Shown here piece after piece: positions 38,786-48,819 of a stretch of 64,000 bases of DNA. The first letter of the stretch is position 1; every line of letters starts with the position of its first letter. Below the pieces are notes generated by a model. It ran no database searches. It was not told the DNA's origin and saw nothing but the letters and a program-made list of their open reading frames with translations. The position numbers were made by a program, and so were the translations under genes. Source of the DNA: Entonaema liquescens (Eukaryota > Ascomycota > Sordariomycetes > Xylariales > Xylariaceae); assembly GCA_902805475.1 (NCBI GenBank), contig CADCSX010000009.1, positions 1,736,001 through 1,800,000 of the forward strand. Direction: 5' to 3'.

Positions 38786-39364
38786 TTTTAGGGGTTGGAC
38801 GGAGGGTTTTGCTAAATTGTTGGGTGGCCGTTAGGAACAAATATATCAAGATCAATGCGAACTTGTAGGTTAAATGTTCGATGCTGGTTTGCTGATGATT
38901 GCGTGTGCACTGCGCAGGTCTCGGCGACTTTTGTATTTGAAGTCGGACCAACGTCAATACCGAAAGAGGGTTATGCAAGGGACGATTGTAACAAGCAGAT
39001 CTTTAGTCGAGTCTAGGTTAGCTTACCGATTGAATGCGATAGCGCTGACAGCTTTGACGTGATATATATTTATCTTCGTACTCTTGCTAAGTGGTAGTTT
39101 TGTGTAAGGGGTGATGTTTTTTTCAGAAGAAAAAAAAATCTATTCATTGCAAGGTCCCAAAATGCCCTTCGAACAGTTCTCCATAACTACTTCATGAACC
39201 ATATTTCCTCCTTATCTTTGACTCGCCAAAACCATTCCATTCCATTGAGAAAGCTGCAAATACACGGTGCTTATTCTAAACTACGTAAGCTATAATCTTA
39301 TACTAATACGTGGTGTAGTTTAGACAGCCATGTACGAAAGAACTACGCTTATTGGATGTTATAC
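38786..39364. other. intergenic region upstream of the reductase
   Basis: About 580 bp containing the reductase promoter. It ends at the target-site duplication of the second 455 bp element. No gene is seen. Confidence 0.4.
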
Positions 39365-39366
39365 TA

Positions 39367-39822
39367 CAATAAGTTGACAAAAGTGTCCGTGCGCCCGCTA
39401 TATACCCACCAAAACACTCCAATTTCACTCTTGAATATCAAGTTAAAATAAATAGGTAAAAATAATCTGAAAGCTGTATAATATATTATAGTGTGAGAGG
39501 TCTATAAGTATGTAAGTCTTATAAGGAATTTCCAGGTGGTGGTTGAGCAGAGGGATGCCAGATTTGGTGGAATGTTTTCCCTATATAAAACGTGCGTTTT
39601 ATATAAGGGAAATTCTTACCTTAATATTATAACCTATTTATACCGTGCAATTATTGATATTAATAAATAAAAAAATTATAGGATTGAACCCTTTTCGAAT
39701 CTCTATAGCTAAGTGTTTTCATTGGAATTTTACTTATTTTTGTTGAATTATAATAGTCTTTGGAAATGTGTAGGTTTTGGTGTGGAAATGAGGCATGCAC
39801 GGACACTTTTGTCTTCTTTGTG
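39367..39822. mobile_element. 456 bp MITE-like element, copy 2
   Basis: The same element as at 25609-26063, in the same orientation, with the same terminal repeats and TA on both sides (39365-39366 and 39823-39824). In the first 127 bp, which align without gaps, the two copies differ at nine positions and all nine are transitions. This copy keeps a near-perfect central palindrome (about 39577-39611: TTCCCTATATAAAACG, a 3-base loop, then its inverse with one extra A), which is eroded in copy 1. It lies between the reductase and the cyclase genes. There is no transposase. Confidence 0.88.
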
Positions 39823-39824
39823 TA

Positions 39825-40650
39825 CACCTTATACCAGTCGTGTTAAATTTTAAAAGTATCCAATAAGGACCATCGTGGAGTTTTCTCCTATTTTACATTC
39901 ATACACCAATACCTACCCAGATACTTAAAGCATTTGAGACAAAGACTTCAATCGTACCAGCAGCCTGGTTTTAGAGAAGCACATAACCCCCAATCAAGTA
40001 ATTTAGGGGGATATTGCTTCCCAAGGTTACCATCTTGCCGTACTTGGGTTTCCGCCCTCCAATCAAGTGGCACTACTTTATATTATACAGTTTCTTACCA
40101 TCGATATAATGCGTTTTGATTACTCATCTTTTACATGGATAGATCTATTCAGCAACCAACGTACATAATAGGTGGTCTTAAAGGAGATATTATATACGTT
40201 CGATTAGCTGAATATCTAGAGATCGGGGAACCTGTGTCTCCTCAACTCGCATAAGTCTCCATAAGTCTCCTAGTCAGCATGACATCAAATAGCAAACATC
40301 ATTGGATAATACAATGTTACTCAGACCCCTCAGTAGGTTGCAGCGTATATTGTTGTTGTCGATCGCTGTCTCTACTCGTGCGGAAGAGGTAGGCCAGCGC
40401 CTCAGAAGCCTCGTGGGCATTCTGCTTCGGGTTTCTGCAGTTAGAACATCCCGTCTGCTTAATACGCACGGTTAACCTACTGCGTTGCGTGGAAAGTATC
40501 TATCGAGGAGATAACTACGCAATCCCCGAGGCAAATAAAAACCAAATATAAAATGAGCTTGTATACTCTATACGCATGCTAGTCTCTCGCCTTTTCAATC
40601 ACACTTAAGGAAGCCCCTTAAGCATATTACTAGAATAAGGAACTAACGAG
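39825..40650. other. intergenic region upstream of the cyclase gene
   Basis: About 830 bp after the second element. A short tandem CATAAGTCTC duplication is visible at about 40249-40269. No gene is seen; it contains the promoter of the cyclase-family gene. Confidence 0.4.
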
Positions 40651-41754
40651 ATGGCCGAACATCGATCTCTTATGGATCTTAAGTTCGACGAGCTTCCGGA
40701 TCCCAGACGAGTATGGGTTGGGAAGCCGGGTAGCCGTGAAGAGGGCCTTGGGCGACTCGTGCTATTGACGGAAGAGCGCGTTCGCAAGGCGGCGGCCCAA
40801 GAAATCCGAACAGGCCGTCGAATCGGGCTGAGCTGGGACGTCAGGAAATTGGAGTTTCCGAATTTGGGGAGATCACCCTGCGACCACCGGATAGTGCCGA
40901 TTCTAGGGGGCGTTGCCTTCGACGATATCTACACGATGAATCCTCGTAAGTGTGGTATTGATGCTTACTATATTTATGTCCAGGTAGGTAGGTAACTAAC
41001 GATAGCTCTCAGAGCAAAGCAGTCAGTGGGATGGTCTACGCCATTGGAGCGCAAAGCCGCCTAGTCCCAACGATCGTCAGGAACGTGTATTTTACGGCGG
41101 AACGACTAAGGAAGAAATCCTCGACAGGTCGAATGATCGCATAGGCACTCACCATTGGGCCCAGGAGGGAATCACCGGCCGCGGCGTACTTATCGATTAT
41201 GTGTCTTGGGCTGAGAAGAAAGGCATCCAGTATTCTACGTTCTCTAATTATACTGTCAAGCTCCAGGATATCCTCGATATTGCTCGTGAAGGCAATATTA
41301 CATTCGAAAAGGGGGATATCTTGCTCGTGCGAAGTGGTGTTATTAGAGAGTGGGAGGACAGAATGGACATTGCGGCTAAGACAGCCTATGCCTCGTCGCC
41401 TTCACCAGAGCACGCGGGAGTGGAGGCAACACCCGAAGTCATGAAATGGCTATGGGATACCGGGTTTTCTGCTGTGGCTGGTGATGCCTTATCATGGGAA
41501 GTATACCCTCCGCAAAGCGATCTATTCCTCCATGATATTCTCCTTGCTGGGTGGGGTATGCCTCTCGGTAAGTTTCGAGCTTGTTTATGATGAAGGTGTT
41601 TGACTGATATTTCTATCTAGGCGAGCTGTTTGACTTGGAGAGACTGTCTGAGATCTGTAAGGAGCTGAATCGGTGGTCCTTTTTCTTCACTTCTATGCCT
41701 ATCAATATGCCCGGCGGTGTATCGTCGCCACCGAACGCACAAGCGATCTTTTAA
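40651..41754 (+). CDS. cyclase-family (kynurenine formamidase-like) metal-dependent hydrolase
   Basis: A member of the cyclase/arylformamidase superfamily. Exons are 40651-40945, 41013-41567 and 41621-41754; both introns start GTAAGT and end CAG or TAG. The spliced product has 327 residues. The motif SQWDGLRHW (about residues 103-111) is the fungal version of the usual HxGTHxD metal segment. IGTHHWAQEGITGRGVLIDY and GDILLVRSGVIREW follow as in the family, and the AGDALSWEVYPP segment is conserved before the last splice. The substrate cannot be told from sequence, and in this fungal branch the function is usually not established. The first intron contains three AGGT units and a clear CTAAC branch site. 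The gene is tail-to-tail with the beta-propeller gene, 71 bp apart. Confidence 0.9.
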
Positions 41755-41825
41755 GAAACGATGCATTAATATGACATACTATTGAAATATAAATGTCAAC
41801 ACATTCACTGGTCTTCGCTTTCTCG

Positions 41826-42752
41826 CTAGATTGGAATCTCTACCACTTGCCCCTTAGCAGGCCCGCTCATAGTTTCAAACCCGGCAGTAACAACATAGAT
41901 ACCCTTGCCATCCTTAGCCACGGCAACGCTCGTCGGACGCACAAGAGCCTTACTATCACCTCCGCCGAAGAAAAGTTTCTGCTCTCCAGTCACGAGGTCG
42001 ATGGAATAAATCTTATTCGAATGTGCGGTAACGTAGGCCGTAGGATTTTCACCAGCATGCTGTGCTATATCGAAGTCATCATAAGCATTGTTGGGGCTTA
42101 TTTCCCCAGGAATATGAGCGATGATCTCAACGTCTCCCGCTTTGCTACCATCCGGTCCAATAGGGATACGGCCGAAATACCCTTTTGCGGAATTCGCAAA
42201 GTAGAGGCGTGTTCCGAAGATTTTGATTCCGTTAACACCTAACGGAACTGCTTCGGCTGGCTCTAGGGCTGGGTCGGAAAACGCAACGTCTACGGTACCG
42301 GTGATAGTGTCAATACGAAAGATTCGGCCTTTGACGGAGTCGGCACTTAGGATTATATGGGGTCGAGATGGAAGGGCGGCAATGCCGTTGAGCATCTCGG
42401 CATCAGGTACCTCTGCTACCGTCTTCACAACTGGAGGCTGGCCGTGTCCCTGGAAGGAAACGGTGTACACCTTCATAGACCCTAATGTAAATCTGAATGG
42501 CTTGTGATCACCGCCGGTAACGGTAAAGACGTCAGGAGAATTCGCAACGACGCCAGTTATTCCATTAGCACCAGGGAACTCCGCAACGAGCTCGACCTTT
42601 GGCGAAGCGGCACTTGGATCCAACGAGTATAGACGACCATTCTCGAATGTGCTCAAGAGAAGGGTGCCATCGGTACGGATTGCGATGTTTTCGATGAAAG
42701 TTTTGCCTTCGTTGAAGACGAAGAGCTCTCGTGATGTTGGTTGGCCCGACAT
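41826..42752 (-). CDS. SMP-30/gluconolactonase-like six-bladed beta-propeller protein
   Basis: A single-exon gene of 308 residues. Repeated segments of the type DGTLLLSTFENGRLYSLDP, GVNGIKIFGTRLYFANS and AYVTAHSNKIYSIDLVTGEQ are about 45 residues apart and fit blades of a beta-propeller of the SMP-30/gluconolactonase-like class. Some members hydrolyse lactones with a bound divalent metal, but I cannot assign catalytic residues with confidence. No signal peptide is seen, so it is probably cytosolic. The ATG is the first in frame and the protein starts MSGQPTSRELFVFNEGK, typical for fungal members. It is convergent with the cyclase gene. Confidence 0.72.
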   Translation of the reverse strand: MSGQPTSRELFVFNEGKTFIENIAIRTDGTLLLSTFENGRLYSLDPSAASPKVELVAEFPGANGITGVVANSPDVFTVTGGDHKPFRFTLGSMKVYTVSFQGHGQPPVVKTVAEVPDAEMLNGIAALPSRPHIILSADSVKGRIFRIDTITGTVDVAFSDPALEPAEAVPLGVNGIKIFGTRLYFANSAKGYFGRIPIGPDGSKAGDVEIIAHIPGEISPNNAYDDFDIAQHAGENPTAYVTAHSNKIYSIDLVTGEQKLFFGGGDSKALVRPTSVAVAKDGKGIYVVTAGFETMSGPAKGQVVEIPI

Positions 42753-43540
42753 TGTTATAGTTCGAGTTACGGGCCGTTGGTAGAGGTAAGGGGGAAGATG
42801 GCAAGTTTTGATATTGCGAATAATCGTTGTTTGATTCGGATTCGGAAAAAAGGGAACGGGAAGAGCTAATATATGCTTTATACTTTCATATTGGGTCGAC
42901 TTTCTACGTAGTATAGCTATAGAGAACCCCTTGCTTGGGCTGGGATCTTATTCCGCCGTGACGGAATTACGCCATACGGAGAGGGAAAACTCGGGGTTAA
43001 GAACACCGAAACGGCCATTGCTAATGAGACAAGACTAGTAGCCAACGAACCAGCAGAGTTATTTTGCGCGTACGATCTGAGCGGCTCATTCCGGCGTTAG
43101 GAGAAGCGCCATGTATATAATATTTCTCCAACTGATATGACTGTCAGATCTCCGGTTTGGGAGAGAGGTGCAGTTTCCTCCGTTACGACGGAGTACCAAT
43201 TGTGGACGTAGATCGGAATGCTTCTGATGGCCGAGACAGTATTGTGTAAATCCGAGCCGTGATGTCTAGGAGGTATAGGAGTCGATATCCTATTAATATT
43301 TCATGTTAGAGATATTGCTCGTTTATGAAGCTTTGTATTAGTGATTCGTGTTCTCTAGCACTTCGATAGCAACTATATTGCCATAGAGTAACTCTAGTGA
43401 GTATCCTTAATAGTGCATGATATATAGCATGACAGATACAAGACCAAGGGACAGGGTATAGTCCTAACAAGGTCAATCATTGGGTGATAATATACATTTA
43501 TAATCTATATCGCAAGTAGTCATTTCTCCCTCTATAAGAC
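42753..43540. other. intergenic region, no gene seen
   Basis: About 790 bp between the beta-propeller promoter and the 3' end of the ATP12 gene. Only short frames are present. Confidence 0.4.
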
Positions 43541-44698
43541 CTACTTCTTCCCCGTCCCCGTCACAAGCAACACCATACTCCCAAACTGCCGTCTCAAATC
43601 CTCCTTTTCCACATCATGCGTATCCTCTACCTCGCCCCACCGCCCCGTCTGCCAATCAACCTCTATACTCGCCAACCTCGCCGCTTCTTCCACGCCGAAC
43701 CTCTTCTTCCCCTTCTCCCCATGGTTCGCACTGACAGGTCCCTCGGTCCACTCCGCCAACAACCGCACTGCGCCTAACAGGCTCTTCCCCGCAAGCACGC
43801 CGCGCTCCAGCCCCGCGAGCTCCCACGCGCTGAGCCCCGCGATCCACCCCTGCACGATCTGCCGCGTGAGATCCGGGTGGCGGCGGGGCACGATGCTCTC
43901 GCCGTCGAGCACGGGCTCGATCACGACGCCCGGCCACACGCGCGTCGTCAGGTATCCGACGACGTCCTCCGCGGCGCGCCGCTGCACGTCGCGCAGGGTA
44001 TCCGCGCCCTCGGCGGGGGCGTCGTGGGGGCCCGGGGGCGGCGCCCAGCACAGGAGGGAGTCGGTGTCGAGGTACCTGAGCAGCATGTTTGCGATGCCGG
44101 CGCGGATGCCCTCACCACCTTTCGTTCGCGGCGCCGCGTCGTCGTCCGCGATATCTAGTGCCCGGCACACAAGGCTCGTTAGCGGGATGAGGTGGTGCCG
44201 CGTCGCTTGCTGCGCCGAGACTAGCATGTCCCATTCTATGGCCAGGGCGGTCGCGAGCAGGGGTTTGCTGAGGGGTATTCGAACGATTTCTTTGGTATCT
44301 GGTCTGCGCAGCGGCCGCTTGTCTAGATGGACCTCCCACGCCCCGTCGACCTCGTGTACATGCACGTCTTTCCAGAAGCGCTTGCGTAGCGCATTCTCTT
44401 TGGTCTTCTTCGCCGAGGATTTCGGTAAGGAATCGGCCTGTCGTATTGCTTGTGCTTTCTCGAGGAGCTCGGCTTGTTTCCGCCGGCGCTCTAACCTAGA
44501 ACTCGAGCTGTCGGCTGCGGGAACGGGGTTCTGGTGGTGGCCCGGTGCCGTGGATTGGTGAGACCGTAGCGGGTGCGGAGGGGTGGTGTGGATGTACCGT
44601 TGGCGGGTTATTAAGGGAAAGGTTGCCGAGGTAGGGTGTGTAGATTGAAATTGTTTTCGTATTGCCGATTGCAACGCTATTCGAGAAGGCGGCTTCAT
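43541..44698 (-). CDS. ATP12: ATP synthase F1 assembly chaperone ATP12, mitochondrial
   Basis: ATP12 binds the F1 alpha subunit in the mitochondrial matrix and prevents its aggregation before assembly of the F1 part of ATP synthase. It is a single exon of 385 residues; the first ATG is at 44698, preceded in frame by TAA. The N-terminal 50 residues (basic, with RQRYIHTTPP) form a presequence. The family core begins at RFWKDVHV, followed by WEVHLDKRPLRRPD, LATALAIEWD and TRHHLIPLTSL. LLRYLDTDSLLCW and the C-terminal QGWIAGLSAWELAGLERGV are also typical. The GC-rich middle of the gene creates long antisense frames (43866-44561) that I treat as shadows. No defect is seen. Confidence 0.95.
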   Translation of the reverse strand: MKPPSRIALQSAIRKQFQSTHPTSATFPLITRQRYIHTTPPHPLRSHQSTAPGHHQNPVPAADSSSSRLERRRKQAELLEKAQAIRQADSLPKSSAKKTKENALRKRFWKDVHVHEVDGAWEVHLDKRPLRRPDTKEIVRIPLSKPLLATALAIEWDMLVSAQQATRHHLIPLTSLVCRALDIADDDAAPRTKGGEGIRAGIANMLLRYLDTDSLLCWAPPPGPHDAPAEGADTLRDVQRRAAEDVVGYLTTRVWPGVVIEPVLDGESIVPRRHPDLTRQIVQGWIAGLSAWELAGLERGVLAGKSLLGAVRLLAEWTEGPVSANHGEKGKKRFGVEEAARLASIEVDWQTGRWGEVEDTHDVEKEDLRRQFGSMVLLVTGTGKK

Positions 44699-45364
44699 CT
44701 TCAAAATATGTGATTGAATTTATGATTTGGTAGTTGCGGTTGACATCGAGAAGTGGGATTTGCCATATAAATTTACGCATAGTCTCTTATCGATTATGCA
44801 ACAGCTTTAATATCCCGGTATTGAGTCAACCAATCAGAAATAGGACCGGAGCTCTTTAGATAATGCCTCCTTATACTGTATTATCAGGCACGTTAACTAA
44901 TAACAATTTACGAGACCAACGTTTTCCACCATTATTAGTCTAAATTTTTCGCTTTTTAATTGATATGCTCTTTCGTTCTATCGCTAACCCAGACACTCCA
45001 TAATATATGGCCAACAAAACCCCCTACAAGAAACCAAAATCATCAAGCGCTCTGTGGTAAAAGAAACGAAAGACTGACGCAAAAAAACGGACGCGTAGTA
45101 TATACAAGCATGTGTTGATCTCAGATAGAGTTGCCCCACGCAGTGGTCTTTCTCATTATCGCCATTTTCCTCCTCTTTTTGTGTTGCCAAACCCTTCGTG
45201 TAATATTCCTCGGTGCTAATAGTATACAACACCTCATCCGGACAGACTATCCCCTACCCCGAGGATGCTATTATGAGATTACCACTAAACTTCGATCTCT
45301 TTTCTTCCGACAAATCTAGACATAGTTAAAAGAATACATAAGAGCAATGGTGCAGTGTAGACTG
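44699..45364. other. intergenic region between ATP12 and EFR3
   Basis: About 670 bp, with the ATP12 promoter and the 3' flank of EFR3. Short frames only. Confidence 0.4.
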
Positions 45365-48300
45365 TCAGTAAGGGGGTTTTGTTAAATTTCCGAGCGTGTT
45401 CTGCTTAGACTTACTGTCGATGCCCTTGAGCATCGCCTGTAAATCCATGCTGGCGGCTCCCGCGTTCGAGAAATGACTTGAAAGGATGCTATCTCCTCCT
45501 CGACTTCTAACATTCCTCTGAGGAGTCTTGACGGCGTGGTCTTGACTTGAGACCTTGGCAAGACGCTCGAGGTTGATTTCAGGCGGAGGCGACTTCCCCA
45601 CCAATGATGCCGGTAGCGGCGGGACCGGCGGTACGCCCTCATCCTCAGCTTCACCTTCTGTAGGATGGGAAGTCAGCGGACCTCCAGAGTCTCCGGACGC
45701 TTTTCGCTCCCGAGACTTTGATCGTGAACGCGCAAGTGCTGCGTCGTTGGCATCGACGCCATCTGCCTGGTTCGGATTGAACGAAAGCTCTGATGGTGTG
45801 AACTCGTAACTAGCCATGCTATCACTACTATCACCATCTTCTTGCAATGTCTGGAACGTGGCTGGCCGAGCTGGATCGCCGGTTAGCACCGATTTGAGTT
45901 GGTCAACAGAAGCGACGAAGCCTCGACTAGAGGCAGTCCTCCCGGAGCCATGACTCTGTACACTAGAGTTCCGCAAACCAGCAATATGGCTGGCATGTGA
46001 AGTAGGCCGTAAGTTATTCTGGCGAGCATAAGCAGACTCTGGTCTACTAGGGGCATAGCCGTTGGACGTAGGCCCATTGACGGTAAGATGGTTTCCCTTG
46101 GTAGCAGTTGTCCCGGTTTTAGACCCACTAAGAGAAGCGGACTTGCTCTCTGCTTGGAGTGCAATCACGGCAGCTTCTCGATTCCATTCCGCTAACATTT
46201 CCTCTCTAAACTTGTTCGGTAGCTCATGCTCCTCATTGGCCGGTGGAATAGCGCCCAGGGTAGAGCCTAGGATTGGGTGAGAGAATACGCGGCCAGGCGA
46301 TGTAGAGGGGCTAGAAGGAGGGGAGACAGCTCTTGTTTTATAGTTCGCGCAGATACAGTCTACTAGCCCAGCGCGGTCGTCGAAAGGCAATAATGCTTCT
46401 GATTCCACCTCGCGCGTAGGTACTTTTGCTTGTGACTTGGGCGAGCCGGGTGTTTCCAAAAGTTCCAGTGATGGTGTCGGAACGTGAACACCTTCAACCC
46501 AAAAATGCTTGCTCCTCCTCCGAACAATTTCATTGTGGATCGTACGACCGACTGGCGATGCCTCGAAGTTGAAATGCTCGCTCAAGGCCCAGAAATAACC
46601 GTGGCAAAGGCATCCAAGATGAAATTTCGCTGCAGGCGTCTCTGCTTCTAGAATATCCTCCTGGAGCCGAAAAATCATGGGAACACCGTATCTGGCCGCA
46701 TTAACACCGAGTTTATTAACCAATTTAGTCAATAAGACATGGAGAAGAGCAATATCAGCCTGAAACTCCACAAACTGCCGAGCGCTGTCATAGATAGCAA
46801 GATGGAGGAGTTGCAAAAAGCGGGATCGGGCAGTTTTAGCAGGTTTTTCCCGATTCGAGGCACTCGAAACAGCTCGACGAGCCACACTGGCTGATGGCAT
46901 TTCTCGGTTATTCGCTCGTTGTTTCTGACCTAAGTCGTCTCGTGCTTCCAAGTCGGAATTTGTCGTTTCCCGGTCAAGCCAAGTGGACAGAGCTTCAACA
47001 TATGCCTTTCGGACTTGTCCATCTGGATCGCGCAGAAGCCAGTGCGTACCCTCCCATACGTGTATAGGGACCTTGTTTCTCGTCAGACTGACGTTGCCGC
47101 TAACCTTTGTATTCGGATTGGCAACAAGGAGAATCGATTTGATTGCTCGAAGAGCAGTAGTCTTAGCCAGATCTAACGCGAAGTAACTATCGAGATGAGA
47201 CTGATCATCCGAGACATTCCCGGCAGAAACTCCGGGTAACGCTTCCGTCTTTTCCGGAGCTGGTGATGCATTCGCCGCCGTGCTTGGGTGAGGTTTGAGT
47301 CGCAAGAGGATGGTGGAAATCATGTCTGAAATTTGGTCCGCGTAGTAGACATGCGTAGCTAGACTACCAATCGACTGCTGGATTCGGGTCAACAGTTCTT
47401 TGTACGGTATCGAAATGTGCTGGGAGAGATCGGTAGCCGAAGGCGGTATTTCGTCCCCTGAAGAACCAGCGCTTCCCTTGAGCTTCCCGAGTGCTTCAAA
47501 ACCCTCTTCATATGCTGTAACAACCCGGTGAGTACATCCATAACACTCAGGCCAATCAAGTTGATGTCAGAGCTTAATATGGATCCGATGATGGCAGTAA
47601 GCACTATTTGATCTGCCATATTCTCTTCGGTCGGTGAGGTTCGTAGGAGCGTATCGGTAGTAGTAATCATAATAACATAACGGTCCTGTACTGGGGCCCA
47701 TCTTGTTGCAAGCTCAAAGATCTTGATTGCCCAACCGTGGTTGCGTCCACTGCCATCTTCGGATTGCACTACCACCGATTCCTTCTGCTGAACACGCTCT
47801 TTGATGAATCGGAGCAATGCCGTCGTCGCCCCATTTATCTGCGCCCTGTTCGGTATTACAAATATCTGCTTCAGACACTGCATAGCTACGACGCCAATGT
47901 CTTCTTCAGCGAGCTTGTCGATATCCACAGACGTGCCTGAAATGGCTATAGGGTTCGCGTCACCCCGGTATCTGCTGTCTTGATAGTGGAAATACTAGTT
48001 CTCCGTCGCAGCAGGGCATTGGGATCGTCCTTCTCTTCTACCTCAACACGCTGCGATAAAACACCAAGAAATTCCTCATCGTCGGTCCACAGATTTTCTA
48101 GGATCATAGGCACTATAACGTCGAGCTGACGTCCAGCGACAGATGATAACGCCTCAGATTCCGCCACACTTTTGATTGCTTCTAAACCTGCGTTTCTCCA
48201 TCTTAGTGCAACGGGTTTGCTGCTTGTGGCTTTACCGGGAACCTTCCGAGTTGACGCGAATGTAGCGTAAGCGCGAACGACTTGTTCGTATTGGCGAAGG

Positions 48301-48819
48301 TAAGCTTGATCGGCAATAAGCGATGAGACATCGTGGTGCTCGCAGAAAGTCCGGAATGTAGGCAGAGACGCCTCTACCATAGTGATATCATTGGACCGAA
48401 GAACGAGATCCAAGATTTTCAGTACGTTCTGTGCGAATAGGGGAGGTCTTTGGGGGCTTTCTCGATCAAAGCAGCTAAGATTTGAAGGGTAACCTGGACG
48501 TTTCTAAACAATGGTTAATTATAGGTGATCTAATAGTTATGCTTGCGTCTAAATCAAAAGAATAGAAGTCATTTGGGTTGCATTATTATGAGAATGGTGG
48601 ACATACCCAATGCGCACCCTCCACACATCGCTAGCTGTCTTTTCTCGAGAAATTGGCCGACCTTCTGGATCTTGGAACGTCGCGATGTGGCGTAAAACAG
48701 AAGATAACTCAGTTCACTGGAATTCGGTTTAACATCGACAGCCCCTTTGCAGTACGAGGATAGCACTTGAGAACCAAAACCTGGTGCTTCGGACGACATT
48801 TCTGCTGTATAGCGTTCAT
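45365..48819 (-). CDS. EFR3: EFR3-family plasma-membrane scaffold of the PI4-kinase complex (reading frame broken five times)
   Basis: EFR3 anchors the Stt4/PI4KIII-alpha kinase complex to the plasma membrane. The start MNAIQQKCRPKHQVLVLKCY and later segments PNSSELSYLLFYATSRRSKIQKVG, DLVLRSNDITMVEASLPTF and RIQQSIGSLATHVYYADQ identify the family. Exon 1 is 48819-48607 and exon 2 is 48503-45365; the 103 bp intron starts GTATGT and ends TTTAG. Five single-base losses are needed to explain the frames, at runs 48742-48745, 48640-48643, 48440-48443, 47963-47966 and 47498-47501. Each is a four-base homopolymer where the protein frame requires five. Adding one base at each gives 1118 residues, a normal fungal EFR3 length. 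The last 675 codons are intact. Either the assembly is wrong at these runs or the gene is decaying. Confidence 0.88.

Noticed and set aside
37711..42752. A secondary-metabolite or catabolic cluster made of reductase, cyclase and beta-propeller genes
   Set aside because: No core synthase, transporter or regulator lies among them, and the flanking genes are housekeeping functions.
43866..44561. 231-codon plus-strand open frame
   Set aside because: It is antisense to the GC-rich ATP12 gene and has no protein-like features; a shadow frame.
45365..48819. Programmed ribosomal frameshifting in EFR3
   Set aside because: Five sites with different bases and no common slippery sequence; one-base-short runs explain all of them more simply.
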